Source: Erpobdella octoculata (lineage: Eukaryota; Annelida; Clitellata; Hirudinida; Erpobdellidae). From it: 64,000 bases of DNA. Each line of letters starts with the position of its first letter. Positions within the stretch are counted from its first letter, which is position 1. Position numbers and translations under genes: made by a program. Of the stretch, positions 1 to 12,212 are shown one piece after another. The notes below the pieces were generated by a model. The model saw only the letters and a program-made list of their open reading frames with translations. It ran no database searches and was not told the origin of the DNA. The stretch spans positions 2,555,677 through 2,619,676 of the forward strand of contig OZ022243.1 in NCBI GenBank assembly GCA_963978895.1, read 5' to 3'.

Positions 1-303
1 AAAACAGATAACCAGGGGTATTCGGAAATAAATTTGTCCAACATTTTCTTAAACTCTATACTTTGCTTCCAAAAATAGCTGATGACCGAAAGAGTAATAA
101 GAAAGGCATTTATCCAAGAAATGCATGACATATTTTTCTTATTTGTTTTATATACGTGATTAACTGAAATATCAACATAAATAAAAAAAATATTGCAATA
201 TAGAAAAGATGTATTTTGAAAAAAGAAATTATTTTGGCTACCGCAAAACCTTCTTTCTCGAATAAAAATCGTGTATACTTCCCTGATTGCATGATTTAAC
301 AAA

Positions 304-1273
304 CTAAGGAGAGACGGTGTTGGTTTGACAGAGAGCACATTTCTTTTTATCGCACGAGTCCCAGTCAATGATAGTAAGTATACTACCGGTCCAGTTATAA
401 TGATTGAACATGCAGGAATGCGAAGTTGCTGCATTGACGTTTGTTTTGTAATCAACGAACTCAACTTCAGATTCAGGATACGGTTTCCAAACAAATCTTG
501 TAGATAGGTTACCGGGTATTACTCTCTGACCGGCGTTCCAAAAACCGTACAATGATTTGTTCATGTAACAGGTACTGTATCCAACATCATCTGTTAAACA
601 ACAGGTATTTTTAATATAAAAAAACATAAATTAGTAGAGGATAATGATTATAATTTAAATAATAACTTCAATATGTTTCTTTATAGTTTATTATAATAAA
701 AACATCAATAAAACCTTAGTAATAAGTAAATGCTATTACATTTAATGTTAGCTATGTACCAGGATGGCAGTCCGACTTTCATAATAGCCGGATAAACAAA
801 CATTCCTATTTGATTGCACTGGTTTCTTGCTTCCGACCAATTCCATGATCCGTATTTAACCTGGAGACAGGTCCAAACCTTAGGGATGAAAACAAAATCC
901 GATGGGCACAAATCTGTAAAAATAATTATAGTTTGAACGTTTAGTGAAATTAAAAAAATTATATTTAAAATGTACCTTTTCTTAAGTAGCCGACGCACTT
1001 ATGAGGAAACACAACACTGAGTAAACTTTTAGGATACCAATTGGTTACAATCCTGCATTCTTTTGCATAGCTGTTGTACTGGATCATGACGCACAATTTG
1101 GATAACAACTGCAAGCATTGCAGCTGGCAATGTTTTACAGAAAAAGTTGTCAGTTTGGTCATTTCAAGACCATAAGAACAAGGCTCCTTTCTGAAGAGAA
1201 TGTCGAAACTGTTTGCATGGCTTTCAAAAACGTTTGAGATGCTAAAAATCAAAAACTGTGCCAACAAGTTCAT
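304..1273 (-). CDS. PAN + C-type lectin-like protein, family 1 copy 1 (splice donor damaged)
   Basis: Three minus-strand exons. Exon 1 (976..1273) starts with a signal peptide (MNLLAQFLIF...) followed by a Cys-rich PAN/apple-like domain. Exon 2 (about 740 or 714..913) opens DLCPSDFVF and has the CTLD helix WNWSEARNQCNQ. Exon 3 (304..590) has FWNAGQR, RFVWKPYP and the closing CALC, then a stop. Exon 1 ends in phase 1 and exons 2 and 3 begin in phase 1. The usual family donor (A|GTAAGT after LLS) reads A|GGTTTT here; using the shifted GTTTTA would give a stop at the join. A weaker in-frame phase-1 donor (T|GTAATA, exon end 740) could rescue it with about nine fewer residues. The PAN exon is 298 bases, against 367-373 in the paralogues, so this copy is divergent. 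Secretion and ligand binding are inferred from the domains only; no sugar specificity can be read. Confidence 0.6.
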
Positions 1274-3166
1274 TTTTTTGGGTAACTACTTAGTAAAATT
1301 GCTATGATTAATGTTGTTATTTGAAAATAAATTATTTTGGATAGGTTTTTATACTTTTTTTTAACAACGTGAACATTTTCATTTGAAATATTTTCCAGAA
1401 ACAGTGAAACATTCTTTTGTGCAGCGTTTAATATTTAAAATAGAAAAACTAATTGAAAACTTCTAAAATATATTTTTTCTATTCTTTGGAGAAATTTACA
1501 AAATTTTCTTGAACAAACTATTCACGCTTAAAAAATATACAAAATGTATTTGCGTTTATTGCTTTTCAAAACTGAAATTTTTAGTTTTTGTTTGAATCGT
1601 TTTTTATTTACAAAATTAATAAAATATTTTTCTGAAAAATCTTTTATTCCAAGATTTTTCAAAAACGTACAAAAAGTCTGCAATTTGGAATTGATATAAT
1701 TAAAACGCATTTAATTTGATCAGCTAAATGTTATTCAATACTCATTTGTTTTGGTGAGTTATTTGTTATTTCAATACAAACACAAACTAAATAGTTTTTA
1801 AAATTGAAAATGGTAGGTTTTAAAAGTTAAACAAAAAGTTTTATTATGTTTTTTCTAGTGTTTTTAAAATTATTCAAAAAGCATTTGCTTAAACAATATT
1901 TCAAAACAAAATAATAAATTATTAATTCTTGTTGTATGGTATAGATGGTTTGTGCTGGTAAATAGTATTTCTTTCTTATTATATTTCGAAACATTTTCTA
2001 TGTTGGCGTTAACTCAAAACAAGAACACGCCAAGACAAGCAATTCAAAAAATTCAAATAAAAGTTTTATTTCAAAATAAGCTTTTTCAAATATTTAAAAA
2101 ACAACTTTCCTTGAACGATAACAACTCACAATGCAATGAACCTAAGAGTTGTTTGTGTTTGCAAACAAAATACGAAAGTTCTTTAAACACGACATTTTTG
2201 AATTTATATATGTTACATTTGTATTTCATTTGTTTTAAAACAAAGATAATTATAAAATGCATTGTCATGAAGAAACAAATTTAAATTTTAAATTTCAACT
2301 CGATTGGACGACGGGATGTTAATTAATTTGTATTTTCTAGGTTTGCAAACTTTCAAATAATATGAGAGATTTAAAAAATTATTGTTTGTTTGTATATTTT
2401 CTATAAAAATCCAACCGCTGGACCACGAAATACCTTTCTCAAGTGTACAATATTAAAAAAGTATACACAAATCAAACTTAATAATTGAAAAAGTATTCTG
2501 TTACCTTAGCAAAAATGATTCTGTCACCTTATCAAAATGTATTCTGGCAACTTACGAACAAAATATTCTGTCATCCTACAAAAAAGGTATACCTATCACT
2601 ATATAATATTAATTTTAATCAGCATTTAAAACGCCTTAGCAACCAACAGAGGCACTAAAAAGCAGCATGTTGAGATCGCACAGAGTTACCTGCCACCCCA
2701 CGCTTTTCAAAGGCTGCAGCTTATTATAACCCAGTTTAAGCTGGTACTCATTTGGTCTACCAGAAGTGGATGAAAAAAAGGCTGAGTTAATCTGAGCCAT
2801 GTTAGTTAAAAAAAGAATAATAGAAAACGTTTGAATACATTTTGATTAGTTCAAATAATAACAGTGCCGGCAGCAATTAAAAAAAACAATCAAAACTTTG
2901 TAAACACGATTTATTATAATGAAAAATCCGCTTAATAGCAAAAAATATTTGAAAAATTAAAATCGCACAAAATAACTTGATAGACATCATTCAAGCTACA
3001 ATAGCTTTTTTTAGTTTGATAAAACATGTTTATTTATTATTGTTTGCTGATACAGGTGCTATGCAGGTACTATTTCAAAATTAAACTCTTGAATCAAAAA
3101 GCACATGAAATATATCTTGAAAAAAGTGTGTTTTATATATTTAGTAGTAGAAGTTAACGCTAAAAT
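1274..3166. other. AT-rich spacer between lectin copies
   Basis: No exon seen. Parts of 1380-2300 (for example the text around TGTTGGCG at 2001 and the CAATTCAAAAAATTCAAA at 2040) resemble 6180-7000. This suggests that the flank of copy 1 was duplicated together with the relic exon at 6.0 kb. Confidence 0.5.
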
Positions 3167-4354
3167 TTATTTGAATGTTGCTTCAACTGCACATAAAACG
3201 CATTTTAAGACGCAGCATGAAACCCAATTCCATGTTTGATACGCAGCTTTTGAATAATTTCCAAGAACATTCATGCAGTCGCCAGTAGTTGGCCATGTCT
3301 TGTAGATGCTGAAGCTATCTCTAAACTCTTCAATGACATCTGGGAAAGGTTTCCAAACAAATCTTGTACTTGTATTGCCTGGTATCAATCTTTGTCCAGC
3401 ATTCCAGAACTCGTGTTTGAGACTCATAGATTATGACATATATCTGCTTCATTTTCCTCTGTAAAAATGTATTTTGATTCATATAAATCTACTGTTAGTT
3501 AAATAAATTCATATAAATAGGAATAATGTAAACTGATGCCTATTTCAGTTTTCTAAAATAAACCACTTATTGTAAAAATACTGGTTAGAGTCAAATTTGG
3601 TTGTATAATCACGAATTACACTAAACACAACATCCTTCAAACTTCCATTACGATTGACTAAAATCTCATGATAAGTTAAAGAGGCCATAATGATCAAATT
3701 AATTTATTTTGATTTTAACAAATTGATGCGTACCTCCGTTCTCTCATTTTAAACTAGTTAAAAATACACTTATCTCTAACAATGTTTTTTTTTTTTATTA
3801 CAGATTAACTTTTTCAATGAAAAGGATTTGTTTCCTATATTAATTAAGACTGGAAAAATAGAATCTCCCATTTGGTTACAAACATTTCTAGCGTTAGACC
3901 AATTCCATTGTCCATATTTGTTCAGTTTTATTGTAAATCAAATTATTGCAATTTAATTAATTTTCAAATAACTCGAAAATAGTTGTTCATGTTTGTATCT
4001 TAACATCTTCTCACCTAAGCAATACATTTTTCATTTGCAGCCACAACCTCTGAGTTATAAATATACCAATCCGTCAATATGTAACATTTTGAGGTATTAA
4101 AGTACTGTATCCTGTTGCATTGTGTGTCCAATCGTCGCAAGCATTCTTGCAGTTACTTTCTTCATAAGAGCATTTACCGCTGCTCTTTGTAGACATGCTT
4201 CAATAATGTAATGTTCCCCTGTACACACTGTAGTACTGCAGAAGGCTAATTGAAAACACCATCCACAAATGATAATTAACAAAAGAAACATTTGAAATTT
4301 TTTGATATAAGAAACTTTGAAAAGCCATTTGATTTTTCTCTTGAGATTTTTCAT
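3167..4354 (-). pseudogene. PAN + CTLD pseudogene, family 1 copy 2
   Basis: All three exons are recognisable but broken. Exon 1 (about 4010..4354) keeps the family signal peptide and the start of PAN (TTVCTGEHYIIEACLQRAA). It has lost about 14 bases after KVTA, just before the ECLRRLDTQC helix, and so is frameshifted. Near its end a tyrosine codon has become TAG and the last base before the donor is changed. Exon 2 (about 3800..3930) retains YGQWNWSNARNVCNQMGD but has lost both its start (the LCPENF segment) and its end. Exon 3 (3167..3460) has a one-base deletion before MSLKHEFWNAGQR, about position 3432, after which it is intact to the stop. Several independent lesions make this a pseudogene. 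Confidence 0.85.
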
Positions 4355-5307
4355 TTTGTTCCAATTCTACAAAAAAGGCTGACTTTATAATAAATATTAA
4401 AATTCATTATTTAAATATGTTTTTGAATTGTTGATTTGGTGTATTTTAGATTTTTTAGCCTAACAATGCTCATGAAATTACTGACAAAAATGAACAAAAT
4501 TATAAAATTTTTAATGTAAAGTTCTCTAGTATAGGTTTTACTTAAAATCACAAAATCTTGGTTTTAAAACAACCTTCACTTTAACGAAATAAATACTCCA
4601 ACATGGCATGAGAAAACAACAGAAAGCTTATAGTTTTACTGCTCTTACCAGCACAAATTAATGGCACTTTAAAGTTGCGTTATGGCCAAGCGCAAACAAA
4701 TTTAACCCGTATTTAAACATTCTATTGCATGTAATTAAACAAAAGCACTTTATTGAAAAAGTTTTATAAAATTTGTCCCTTTGTCAAAATTTAAATATTT
4801 TTGAATACCAACATTTTTGTATTGTTTACGTGTTTACAAAACCTGTCAATGCCTTTATTTTTGAAATTTTATTTCTGAAAACGAGCGAACAATGATGCAA
4901 TAGGTATAATGAGAAAAAAAAACAAAGGAACGCAATAACTAAGGTAATAAAGAAGATGTGTACAATAGTATGTCGCATGGAAAAATCAATAATTGATTTT
5001 AAGTTTTAAAATTTGTTTCTAAAATTTATTTGTTTTTGTTTTAAAATTTTATAAACAAAAAAAATTTTTTTAATTATGTAACGATTTTAGTGAAAATTTT
5101 AAATTAATAGTTTTTTTTTTGCCTGAACTTTCTGTCTTTTCTGGCACCCAATCACTGGACTTACCTCAAAAGTAGTGCTTGCGCCAGAAGTGGGAAACAA
5201 ATCAAGTGCCTCACAATGATGTGCGTATTAGCTGCTTTTTTTTATAGAAAAGACCGCCCCTGGCACGTTGGAAAAAGACTCATTTGTTCCAGCCGTAAAA
5301 TAACAAA
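4355..5307. other. AT-rich spacer, nothing recognised
   Basis: Short A/T runs and no exon-like segment on either strand. The area around 5130-5300 is slightly richer in G+C but gives no recognisable product. Confidence 0.4.
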
Positions 5308-5625
5308 ATGATTGCCCAAAAAATTTTATTTTCAATTTCCATCAAATGTGCAAATTTAAGAAACTACGGCTACAGACAAACTGCTACACTAACAAATGAA
5401 ACAATCACAATTCAAGTGCAAACATGTTTAAATGTAATCATTCCATTTACGTCATGTAGCTTCCGTTTGACACAAAACGCATCTCAAAACGTTACAACCA
5501 CTAAAGTAAATGTAAATTTAAATGTATTGAACATTAGGGTGCTACTTTGTATTGATAATACCACAGCAGCGCCGGGAACTGCTCGTGCATATGGGATATT
5601 TATGCAAATATCACAACTATTATGA
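5308..5625 (+). CDS. Unrecognised small plus-strand ORF
   Basis: A 105-residue open frame starting MIAQKILFSISIKCANL with four cysteines and several N-glycosylation-type sequons (NETI, NASQ, NVTT). It is one of few plus-strand frames here that is not low-complexity. I recognise no family, see no splice partner, and the SINE at 5626 begins immediately after its stop. It may be chance, or part of an exon or transposon. An AT-rich window gives many such frames, so confidence is low. Confidence 0.2.
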   Translation: MIAQKILFSISIKCANLRNYGYRQTATLTNETITIQVQTCLNVIIPFTSCSFRLTQNASQNVTTTKVNVNLNVLNIRVLLCIDNTTAAPGTARAYGIFMQISQLL

Positions 5626-5985
5626 GACGTGTTGGTCTAGTGGTATAGACACCGGCTTTCAGAATCGTAGGACCTGGTTTCGATTCCTGGTTCGGGTACG
5701 TAATTTCCTTGAGCAACAAACTAACTGACATGTGCTCACGTCAACTCAGCGTTTCATCCTTGAGTGGTCGATAAGATAAATGAGTACTAATTTCGGTTGG
5801 GGGTTAAAGTCTTTTGTGCGCTTGTGGAGCTATCGAGTAGTATGCGGGGCTGCCAGCGGCGCCGTAAAACACGCATACGCCGTTAGTCTTATCTGCAAGT
5901 TGCCAACATTGTAAAGTGGCCGCTGGTCTGTTCAGTAAGTGGCACTAAAAAATGAATCTACTTTAACTTTTTTTTAACTTTAATC
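5626..5985 (+). mobile_element. tRNA-derived SINE, family A copy 1
   Basis: A pol III-type head: the A-box region TTGGTCTAGTGGTATAG at 5632 and a B-box GGTTTCGATTCCTGG near 5673. A shared body follows (TGTGCTCACGTCAACTCAGCG, about 5730) ending GTAAGTGGCACT...AAAATGAAT. The whole element recurs at 15900-16232. It lies against a relic lectin exon at 5985-6062. Confidence 0.75.
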
Positions 5986-6062
5986 GGCTGGATGTCATAT
6001 CCCACATAATCTACAAATTCGACATTTATTTCAGGATATGGCTTCAAAACAAATCCAGACTA
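5985..6062 (-). pseudogene. Relic CTLD exon 3 (copy-1 type)
   Basis: The minus strand reads FVLKPYPEINVEFVDY, close to the RFVWKPYPESEVEFVDY of copy 1 exon 3. Upstream FWNAGQR and downstream cysteines are missing; the SINE occupies the downstream side (lower coordinates). Only this fragment of an ancient duplicate survives. Confidence 0.65.
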
Positions 6063-7690
6063 AAAACAGTGTTTAAAAAGATGTGAATTAAAAAATAACA
6101 TAACATTACAGTTCTAAAAACCACTAAATCTTTGCATTATTCAACAAGTCGGTTTGACAGAAAGCAAAAATTTATTAACATTTAAAAAAAATTAGTTTGA
6201 ATCTTGTGTTGAAATATTTACAAAATTTACTTGAACACACGATTGGTGTTCCAAAAACACATGAAATTAATTTGCGTTTATTGTCATTTAAAATTTAACT
6301 TGTTTTCTTCAATTTTAATCAATTTAAAAAAAATTTTATGTAACATTGTTTTTTCCAAGATTTTTTTAAAATTTATAAAAGTTCGGCAATTTTAACATGA
6401 AATAATTTTAGCGCATTTAGTTTTATTAGCAAAATTTTATATTACACTTAAATGACATTGTGGTTTTATTTGTTCTCTCCATGCAAATACAGATAGAACA
6501 GTTTCCAGAATTAAAAACATTGAGTTTTAAAACTTGAATATTCGATTTAATTCTATTTTTTAGGTATTCATTTTTTATAGTTAAATAATAAATTTTAATT
6601 TTTTTGAGTGTTTTTGGGATTATTAGAAAACATTTCCTTGAATAAAATAAATTACTAAATTATTATTTTTGTTACGTTATTGATTGATTGTGCTTCAACT
6701 CCGCCTCGCTAATTGCGAGCCAATCCCAAATCTGAAAAAAAGAAGGAGGGGCAGTTAAAAGGATCAAACTTTAATCCACGACAGGAAGTACTTATGTGCA
6801 TGCTACCTGCAGCCAGTTTAGTTTCAAAACACCTGGTGTAAAACTTTCTTTAAACTATATTAAACAAAAGAATATAATGTTGGCGATAGCACGACAAAAC
6901 CAGCAATTCAAAAAATTCAAACAATAGTTTCATTTCAGTACATGTTTTTCAAATATTTGAAAATAATTTTTATTGCACGACAACTCCAAGCGTTATTCGT
7001 GTTTGCAAAGAAAAATAAAATACAAAGGTTTGCTTTTGTTTTTTTTTAGTTTTGTTAAACGTTTTTATTTGATGTCTTTCAAATCTAAAATTATAATAAA
7101 ATTTCAAGAAACTGATTGTTCACATAAAAAAACAGAGAATAAAAATAAAAAAATTAAAGAAAAAAAGAGAAAAAAAAATCACGAACAAATTATGAAGTTT
7201 ATTTGGCAAGCTAACAATTTAATTAGGTCTACATTGGCTTAGTCTATATAAACATTAATATATATTAGAAGTATCCGTCAAAAATGACGGTTTTTTTTGT
7301 TTTTTTAACAAAAAAAAAAGATATATATATATGTATATAAAGTAAAGGTAAGGTCATAACACCTAAGGGCGGTTACATGAAATATACACCTCAGCAGCCC
7401 AGGGACGGCTCGGGTATATGGGAGTACAATAGCGTCAATTACACTGGCTACCAATAGAATTACAGTTTTACCTGGGAGTTTCTGAACCTTATTACACCGG
7501 TCATGGAACTGGTACTTATTTATCGACCAATGAAGGATGAAAGGCAAACACGTCACGTTTACTAGCCTTTCATGCTGATATATAACTTTTTGGTTGGTGA
7601 CAAAAAAAATAAAAAATAATAATAATAAGAACAAACAAGTAAATTTTGAAAACCTTTTACAAATAATTTAAACTTGTATCTGATTCCAAT
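6063..7690. other. AT-rich spacer with copy-1-like flank
   Basis: Contains sequence similar to 1380-2100 and purine-rich runs near 7130-7180, plus short TA repeats near 7321. No exon seen. Confidence 0.4.
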
Positions 7691-9638
7691 TCAAACTGCC
7701 GCATCAGTTTGGCATGCAACGCACTTCAACTGTTCGCAGGCATTCCACGACCATGTTAACATCCTCGTCATATTTGCAGCTATGCCCATACAGTCGTTAT
7801 TAGTTGGCCACGTCTTGTAAGAACTGTAGGCGTCCATAAATTCTTCGCTGATATTAGGGAAAGGTTTCCAAAGGAATCTCGAACTTTTATTTCTTGGTAC
7901 CAGCCTTTGACCAGCGTTCCAGAAGTTATGGGTAAGAGAAAGAGGATTGTAGCATATGTTGGATTCGTTTGTTTCTTTAAAAATAAAATAACATGTATAC
8001 TGAGGTTTCAAACATTGATAAACATTGTTAACAGATATAAGTAGTTGACGTAATACTTTATTGTAAAAAAGAAGTTTTATAGCTCACGATGAAAATAATT
8101 ACAAATTATGAATAATACTTACGCAAAATACTAGTGAGATAACCAGCAATCATGTTCGACATTGATTTATTTTGTTTATTCAATTGTATAGGATGAACTA
8201 GTTTTCCCATTTTGTTACAACGACTTCTAGCCTCCGACCAATTCCACAGTCCGTATTCTGCTTTGATGCATGAGCTCACTAACGGGTAAAAGACGAAGTT
8301 CTGAGGACACAAACCTGTAATATTTGTTGAATTATAAAGTTAAACATTTTTGTTGTTGATAAATTTCAGTAAAGTGCTTTAACAAAATACGAACAAATGA
8401 AAAACTTCTACCAATAAAACGAATATCGATGTAGCTTGTTGAAGTTTATTGACGCAAGAGAATCCTTTATGGCTCAATTCTCATTGGCAAAAAGTTTACT
8501 TTCATGGCATACAGTAGTCTATTAAATGAATACAAACGCATAACTATCAGTGATGGTACCAAGACATTTTATTTATGACCGTGACAGAACCATGACATTG
8601 CATTTATATACCAAAACAAAATAATTGATTTTTAGCCTAAGACCGAGACTAGACGAGACATTGCCTTTACACACCATGGCAAAACCAAGACTTTATAGAC
8701 AAAGGCAAGACCAGGACGAGACGTTGACTTTACACCAATTTCAGCCAAAGCAGTTTTTTTAACAAACATCTAAACAATTAAAGACGAGTTCGTGATCAAG
8801 ATTTAAATATATTACTGATGCCAAAAAACTAATAAATACAACAAAAAATATCTTAAATCTAAATATTAAAATTAAAGTTTTGTTCAATGTCTTGACCGTA
8901 ATTAAGCGGTGCAAATCCAAAGCAAGACAAGCAAGACCGAGACATTGACATTCAGATCAAGACAAGACCAAGATCAAGACAGTACAAGTTTTTAACAAGA
9001 CCGAGACTATGGAAAATGAGTCTCGAGACTGTCTCAAGACTCCCATCTCTGATATCTATATGGTAGTGATTTGGAAGTAGATTGATAGACACTAACAGTT
9101 TTATAAATGTTTTTTTTTATAACTTTTTAATAAATTCATTTTAACTTGTTATTTGTGTTAGGGCACGAAAACATAATTGCGGTTTATTTAAAATTTTAAA
9201 ATAAAAGTAAAATTTAAAATCTTCTTTATAAAAAGTTGTGATATTTTTTATTCCGACAGTCTAACCTTTTTTAACGAAAGCTACACACTTTTGATTAGCC
9301 AACACTTTTTCCAGAGCAAAAGAATGCCAATCTGTCAATATGTCGCATGTTGTAGTATTAACGTTGTACTGAGCCCTAATGCATTGTGTGTCCAAGTGTC
9401 GCAGGCATTCTTTGAAGCAATCCGTCGCACAAAAAGTATATACTGTTTTAACTACCTGTTTCTTTTGCATACAAACATCCATTGTGTATTGTCCTTTCGT
9501 GCACATTTCGTCAAGACAATAGGCGTAACTGAACCATCCGCTACAAGCAGCAATAATTGACAGTAGCGATTTGCAGTATTTCATCCGTATTTTAGCGTAT
9601 TGAAAATAGCTGCTGAGTAAGTTAATGTTCATCTTCAT
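7691..9638 (-). CDS. PAN + C-type lectin-like secreted protein, family 1 copy 3
   Basis: Exons 9266..9638 (373 bases), 8123..8314 and 7691..7974 join in phase 1 at both introns with donors G|GTTAGA and C|GTAAGT. Exon 1 gives a signal peptide ending near SYAYC and a PAN domain with CFKECLRHLDTQC and CDILTDWHSF. Exon 2 begins GLCPQNFVFYP and has YGLWNWSEARSRCNKMG. Exon 3 has FWNAGQRLVPRN, RFLWKPFP, a DCMG cysteine and the closing W.W..C....CVAC. The calcium-site motifs of classical lectins (EPN/QPD, WND) are not evident, so calcium-dependent sugar binding is doubtful. Product about 282 aa. No frame lesions seen. The hAT-like element at 8548 sits in intron 1. Confidence 0.85.
8548..9051. mobile_element. 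Non-autonomous hAT-like element with 8-base target duplication
   Basis: The left end CAGTGATGG and the right end CCATCTCTG form imperfect terminal inverted repeats of the hAT type. The flanking 8-mers are ATAACTAT (8540-8547) and ATATCTAT (9052-9059), matching at 7 of 8 positions. The interior is a degenerate quasi-repeat of GACCGAGAC / AAGACCAAGAC-like words with no coding frame. It lies in intron 1 of the lectin copy 3 gene. Confidence 0.7.
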
Positions 9639-9639
9639 T

Positions 9640-11839
9640 TCATTCTTTTATTGGTTTTTTTTTCAATTTTTCAAAGAAATTATTTTTTTATTCAATTGAA
9701 GGAAAAACTCTTCACTTTAGCTGTTTTGTTTTTGGTTAAGTTGAGAGCCGCATTTATACGACATCCAAACATAGAGAAAAACAAACCTACAAAACACAAT
9801 ACAAATCAGTTTTTTGTATATGAGTTAATATACTAAACTGTTTTATAGAACAATTAAAAAAAAAAATTTTTCTTAATGCTTATTATACAAGCTCATACTG
9901 GGAATGTCTAGTCCCAGTTTGAATAACAATAAAAATCAATAATTATGATTTCTATTAGGTTTTTGAACTCACATTAATTTGCTGTTTTTAGCGTTAATTA
10001 ACTTCATAACATCCAAAGCTTTCTAAGCCAGCCTTTAAATGTCTATTAAATAAGTTTCAAAATTTTACGAAAATCAATAAACGGCAGCATTTGAAGAAAA
10101 AAACAAAACAAAATCTTCTTGTTAAATGCATCATGAAAATTGTAAATAATAATTCGTTTGCACCGAACCCAGTACAAAAGATCCTAATTTCAGTTTGAAT
10201 GAATTATTTAGATACAGACTGTTTTTTTTTCATCCACTGATGAACAAATACTCGAGAGTGCAAGAGTACCTCAAGCGGAACGCTTCTAATAGATGTTACA
10301 TTGTCTGGAACCGATTCACCCAATGAACTCTGTAGGGCCTGCAAGATGCACTCAATTTACTTGTACTGCAGCTATGAGGTAGGTGGGGAATAATTCTTGG
10401 GGCCCGTACTTATTAAGCAGCACAAATATATAAAAAATATCATTTTAAAATGACTGATTTTTAACAACAACGGACTGCTGGGAGCGGGGTTTTCTAACTC
10501 TAATGAGCCCTCAGACCAGCGTGAGGCTTAGGGCAAAACTCCCGCCACCCCCACTCGACGGGCCTGATCGGTGGCAAAAATTTTTTTTGTCACTTTACAG
10601 TGGAAGAAACGTGTGAATTTAAGCGAATAATGCAAAAACATTTGGATTTTTATGATTTTTATTTTGCACTTTTCTAAAGTTTTATTTGTTTTCAGTTTTG
10701 TAAAATTACGTTCTTTTAATTTTTTAGTAATAGTGTTTGGTATTTTGATATGGTCAAGTGCCCACTGGGATTGCTATTGTCAATACAGTTTCTGGATATT
10801 GGTAACAATCCTGGTCGTCGACAATGGTTGCAGTAATTAAAAATATATCAAATAAACAGAATTTGATGTTTATTTAAAACATGAACACTCGCTATTTCAA
10901 CAATGTATATAGCGTACTTTGGCACTCAGGTCCCGGTTCAACTCGTTTAGCAAAACAAAGCATCATCGCCTTGGTCTCTCGAACAAAGAATTTACTTGTA
11001 TGGTACAAATTCGTACATTTAAATGCCGGAAACGGCTCGTGCTTAAGAGATCACACATAGTTTAACCTGCTAAAATCGAGATGCGGCGAACTCTATTAGC
11101 CCCAGTCACATTTATCGACAAGTGAAATGTGAAAGGCCTAGTTGGCCTAAGCAGTGTGAGTAAATTCCTTGCTCAACAGAATTACGCTCCGACATGTCGG
11201 AGGTTTGAACCTACGATGGTGAGATGGTAACATAACTACTTTCACCACTAGGACACGCACCTAACTAATAATCCTTAAGTGTTTATTGAATAAATTCCTC
11301 AATGAGTGAACAACTTCAAAATGTTTAACAATAACAACACTCTAAACATATTAATAATTATTTTCAACTTTGTATTTCCTTCTTTTATTAACTTTCACTA
11401 GTCCGGATGTCCATGGGATGTCCACGGACGTTTAGAAGCTCGGGAGATAATTATAAAATTTACCAACGTCAAATAAATTTTAAGTTTCAATTTAACAAAA
11501 ATAATTATGAAAAGATTTGAGAAACCAAAATTATTTAAAAATGTATTAAAAAGCATATGATATGATGACAAAAAATTTCATCGTCATAGTAAATACAAAC
11601 ATTTTTTGTCTACTAATAATCGGGGTGAATTTTTCCTATACGATATTGATATAAATTTTTTTAGCTATATTAAAAGCATGTTATAATTTTTAAACTAACT
11701 TTTACTTGTTTAACCAAATTTCAAGTTTCTTATTATTTTGTGCTGTACAAAAAGCGATATGGCGGGTTGCATAAATTTGTTCAGCATTAATGTAAATACA
11801 AACTAAAACACCCTTTTTCAATAACTTTAAAAACCTAAC
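9640..11839. other. Spacer between copy 3 and the orphan PAN exon
   Basis: No CTLD exons were found here on either strand, so the PAN exon at 11840 has no exons 2 and 3 of its own nearby. A tRNA-derived SINE lies at about 11143-11270. Confidence 0.5.
11143..11270 (-). mobile_element. tRNA-derived SINE fragment
   Basis: The minus strand carries an A-box-like TGTCCTAGTGGTGAAAG and a B-box-like GGTTCAAACCTCC, followed by the tail word GAGCAAGGAATTTACTC that is also seen in other SINE copies here. Confidence 0.55.
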
Positions 11840-12212
11840 TTTTTTTAACAAAAGCAATACACGTTTGGTTAGCTGGCACTTTTTCTTGAAGAAAAGAATA
11901 CCAATCTGTCAATATGTCGCATCTTGTAGTATTAACGTTGTACTGAACTCTAATGCAATGTGTGTCCAACTGTCGCAGGCATTCTTTGAGGCAATCCGTC
12001 GCACATACATTATATACTGTTTTAAATATTTGTGTTTTTAACAAACAATTATCTAATATATATTTTCCTTTTGTGCACATTTCGTTCAGACAAAAAACGC
12101 TTTGAAAGCAGCCACAAGAAACTAAAATGAATTTAACAATCAATTGAAAATATGTCTTCCGATTTCTACCGAAAATGACGGCATTTCTTGTTTTCTTGCT
12201 GTACAGTTTCAT
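11840..12212 (-). CDS. Orphan signal-peptide + PAN exon, family 1 copy 4
   Basis: Exactly 373 bases, the same as exon 1 of copy 3, and clearly its paralogue (LNEMCTKGKYILDNC, CLKECLRQLDTHC, CDILTDWYSF). It is intact, starts with a Met-initiated signal peptide ending near SVFC, and ends in phase 1 at a usable donor A|GTTAGG. No CTLD exons lie between it and copy 3 exon 1, 2.2 kb downstream. It could be an alternative first exon for the copy 3 CTLD exons, or the remnant of a copy that lost its CTLD. Confidence 0.7.

Noticed and set aside
1952..2284. 110-codon plus-strand frame and its antisense
   Set aside because: Low-complexity AT-rich sequence, duplicated in non-coding form near 6.9 kb where the frame is not kept.
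7305..7634. 109-codon minus-strand frame
   Set aside because: Begins in AT-rich repeats and has no domain, splice context or paralogue.
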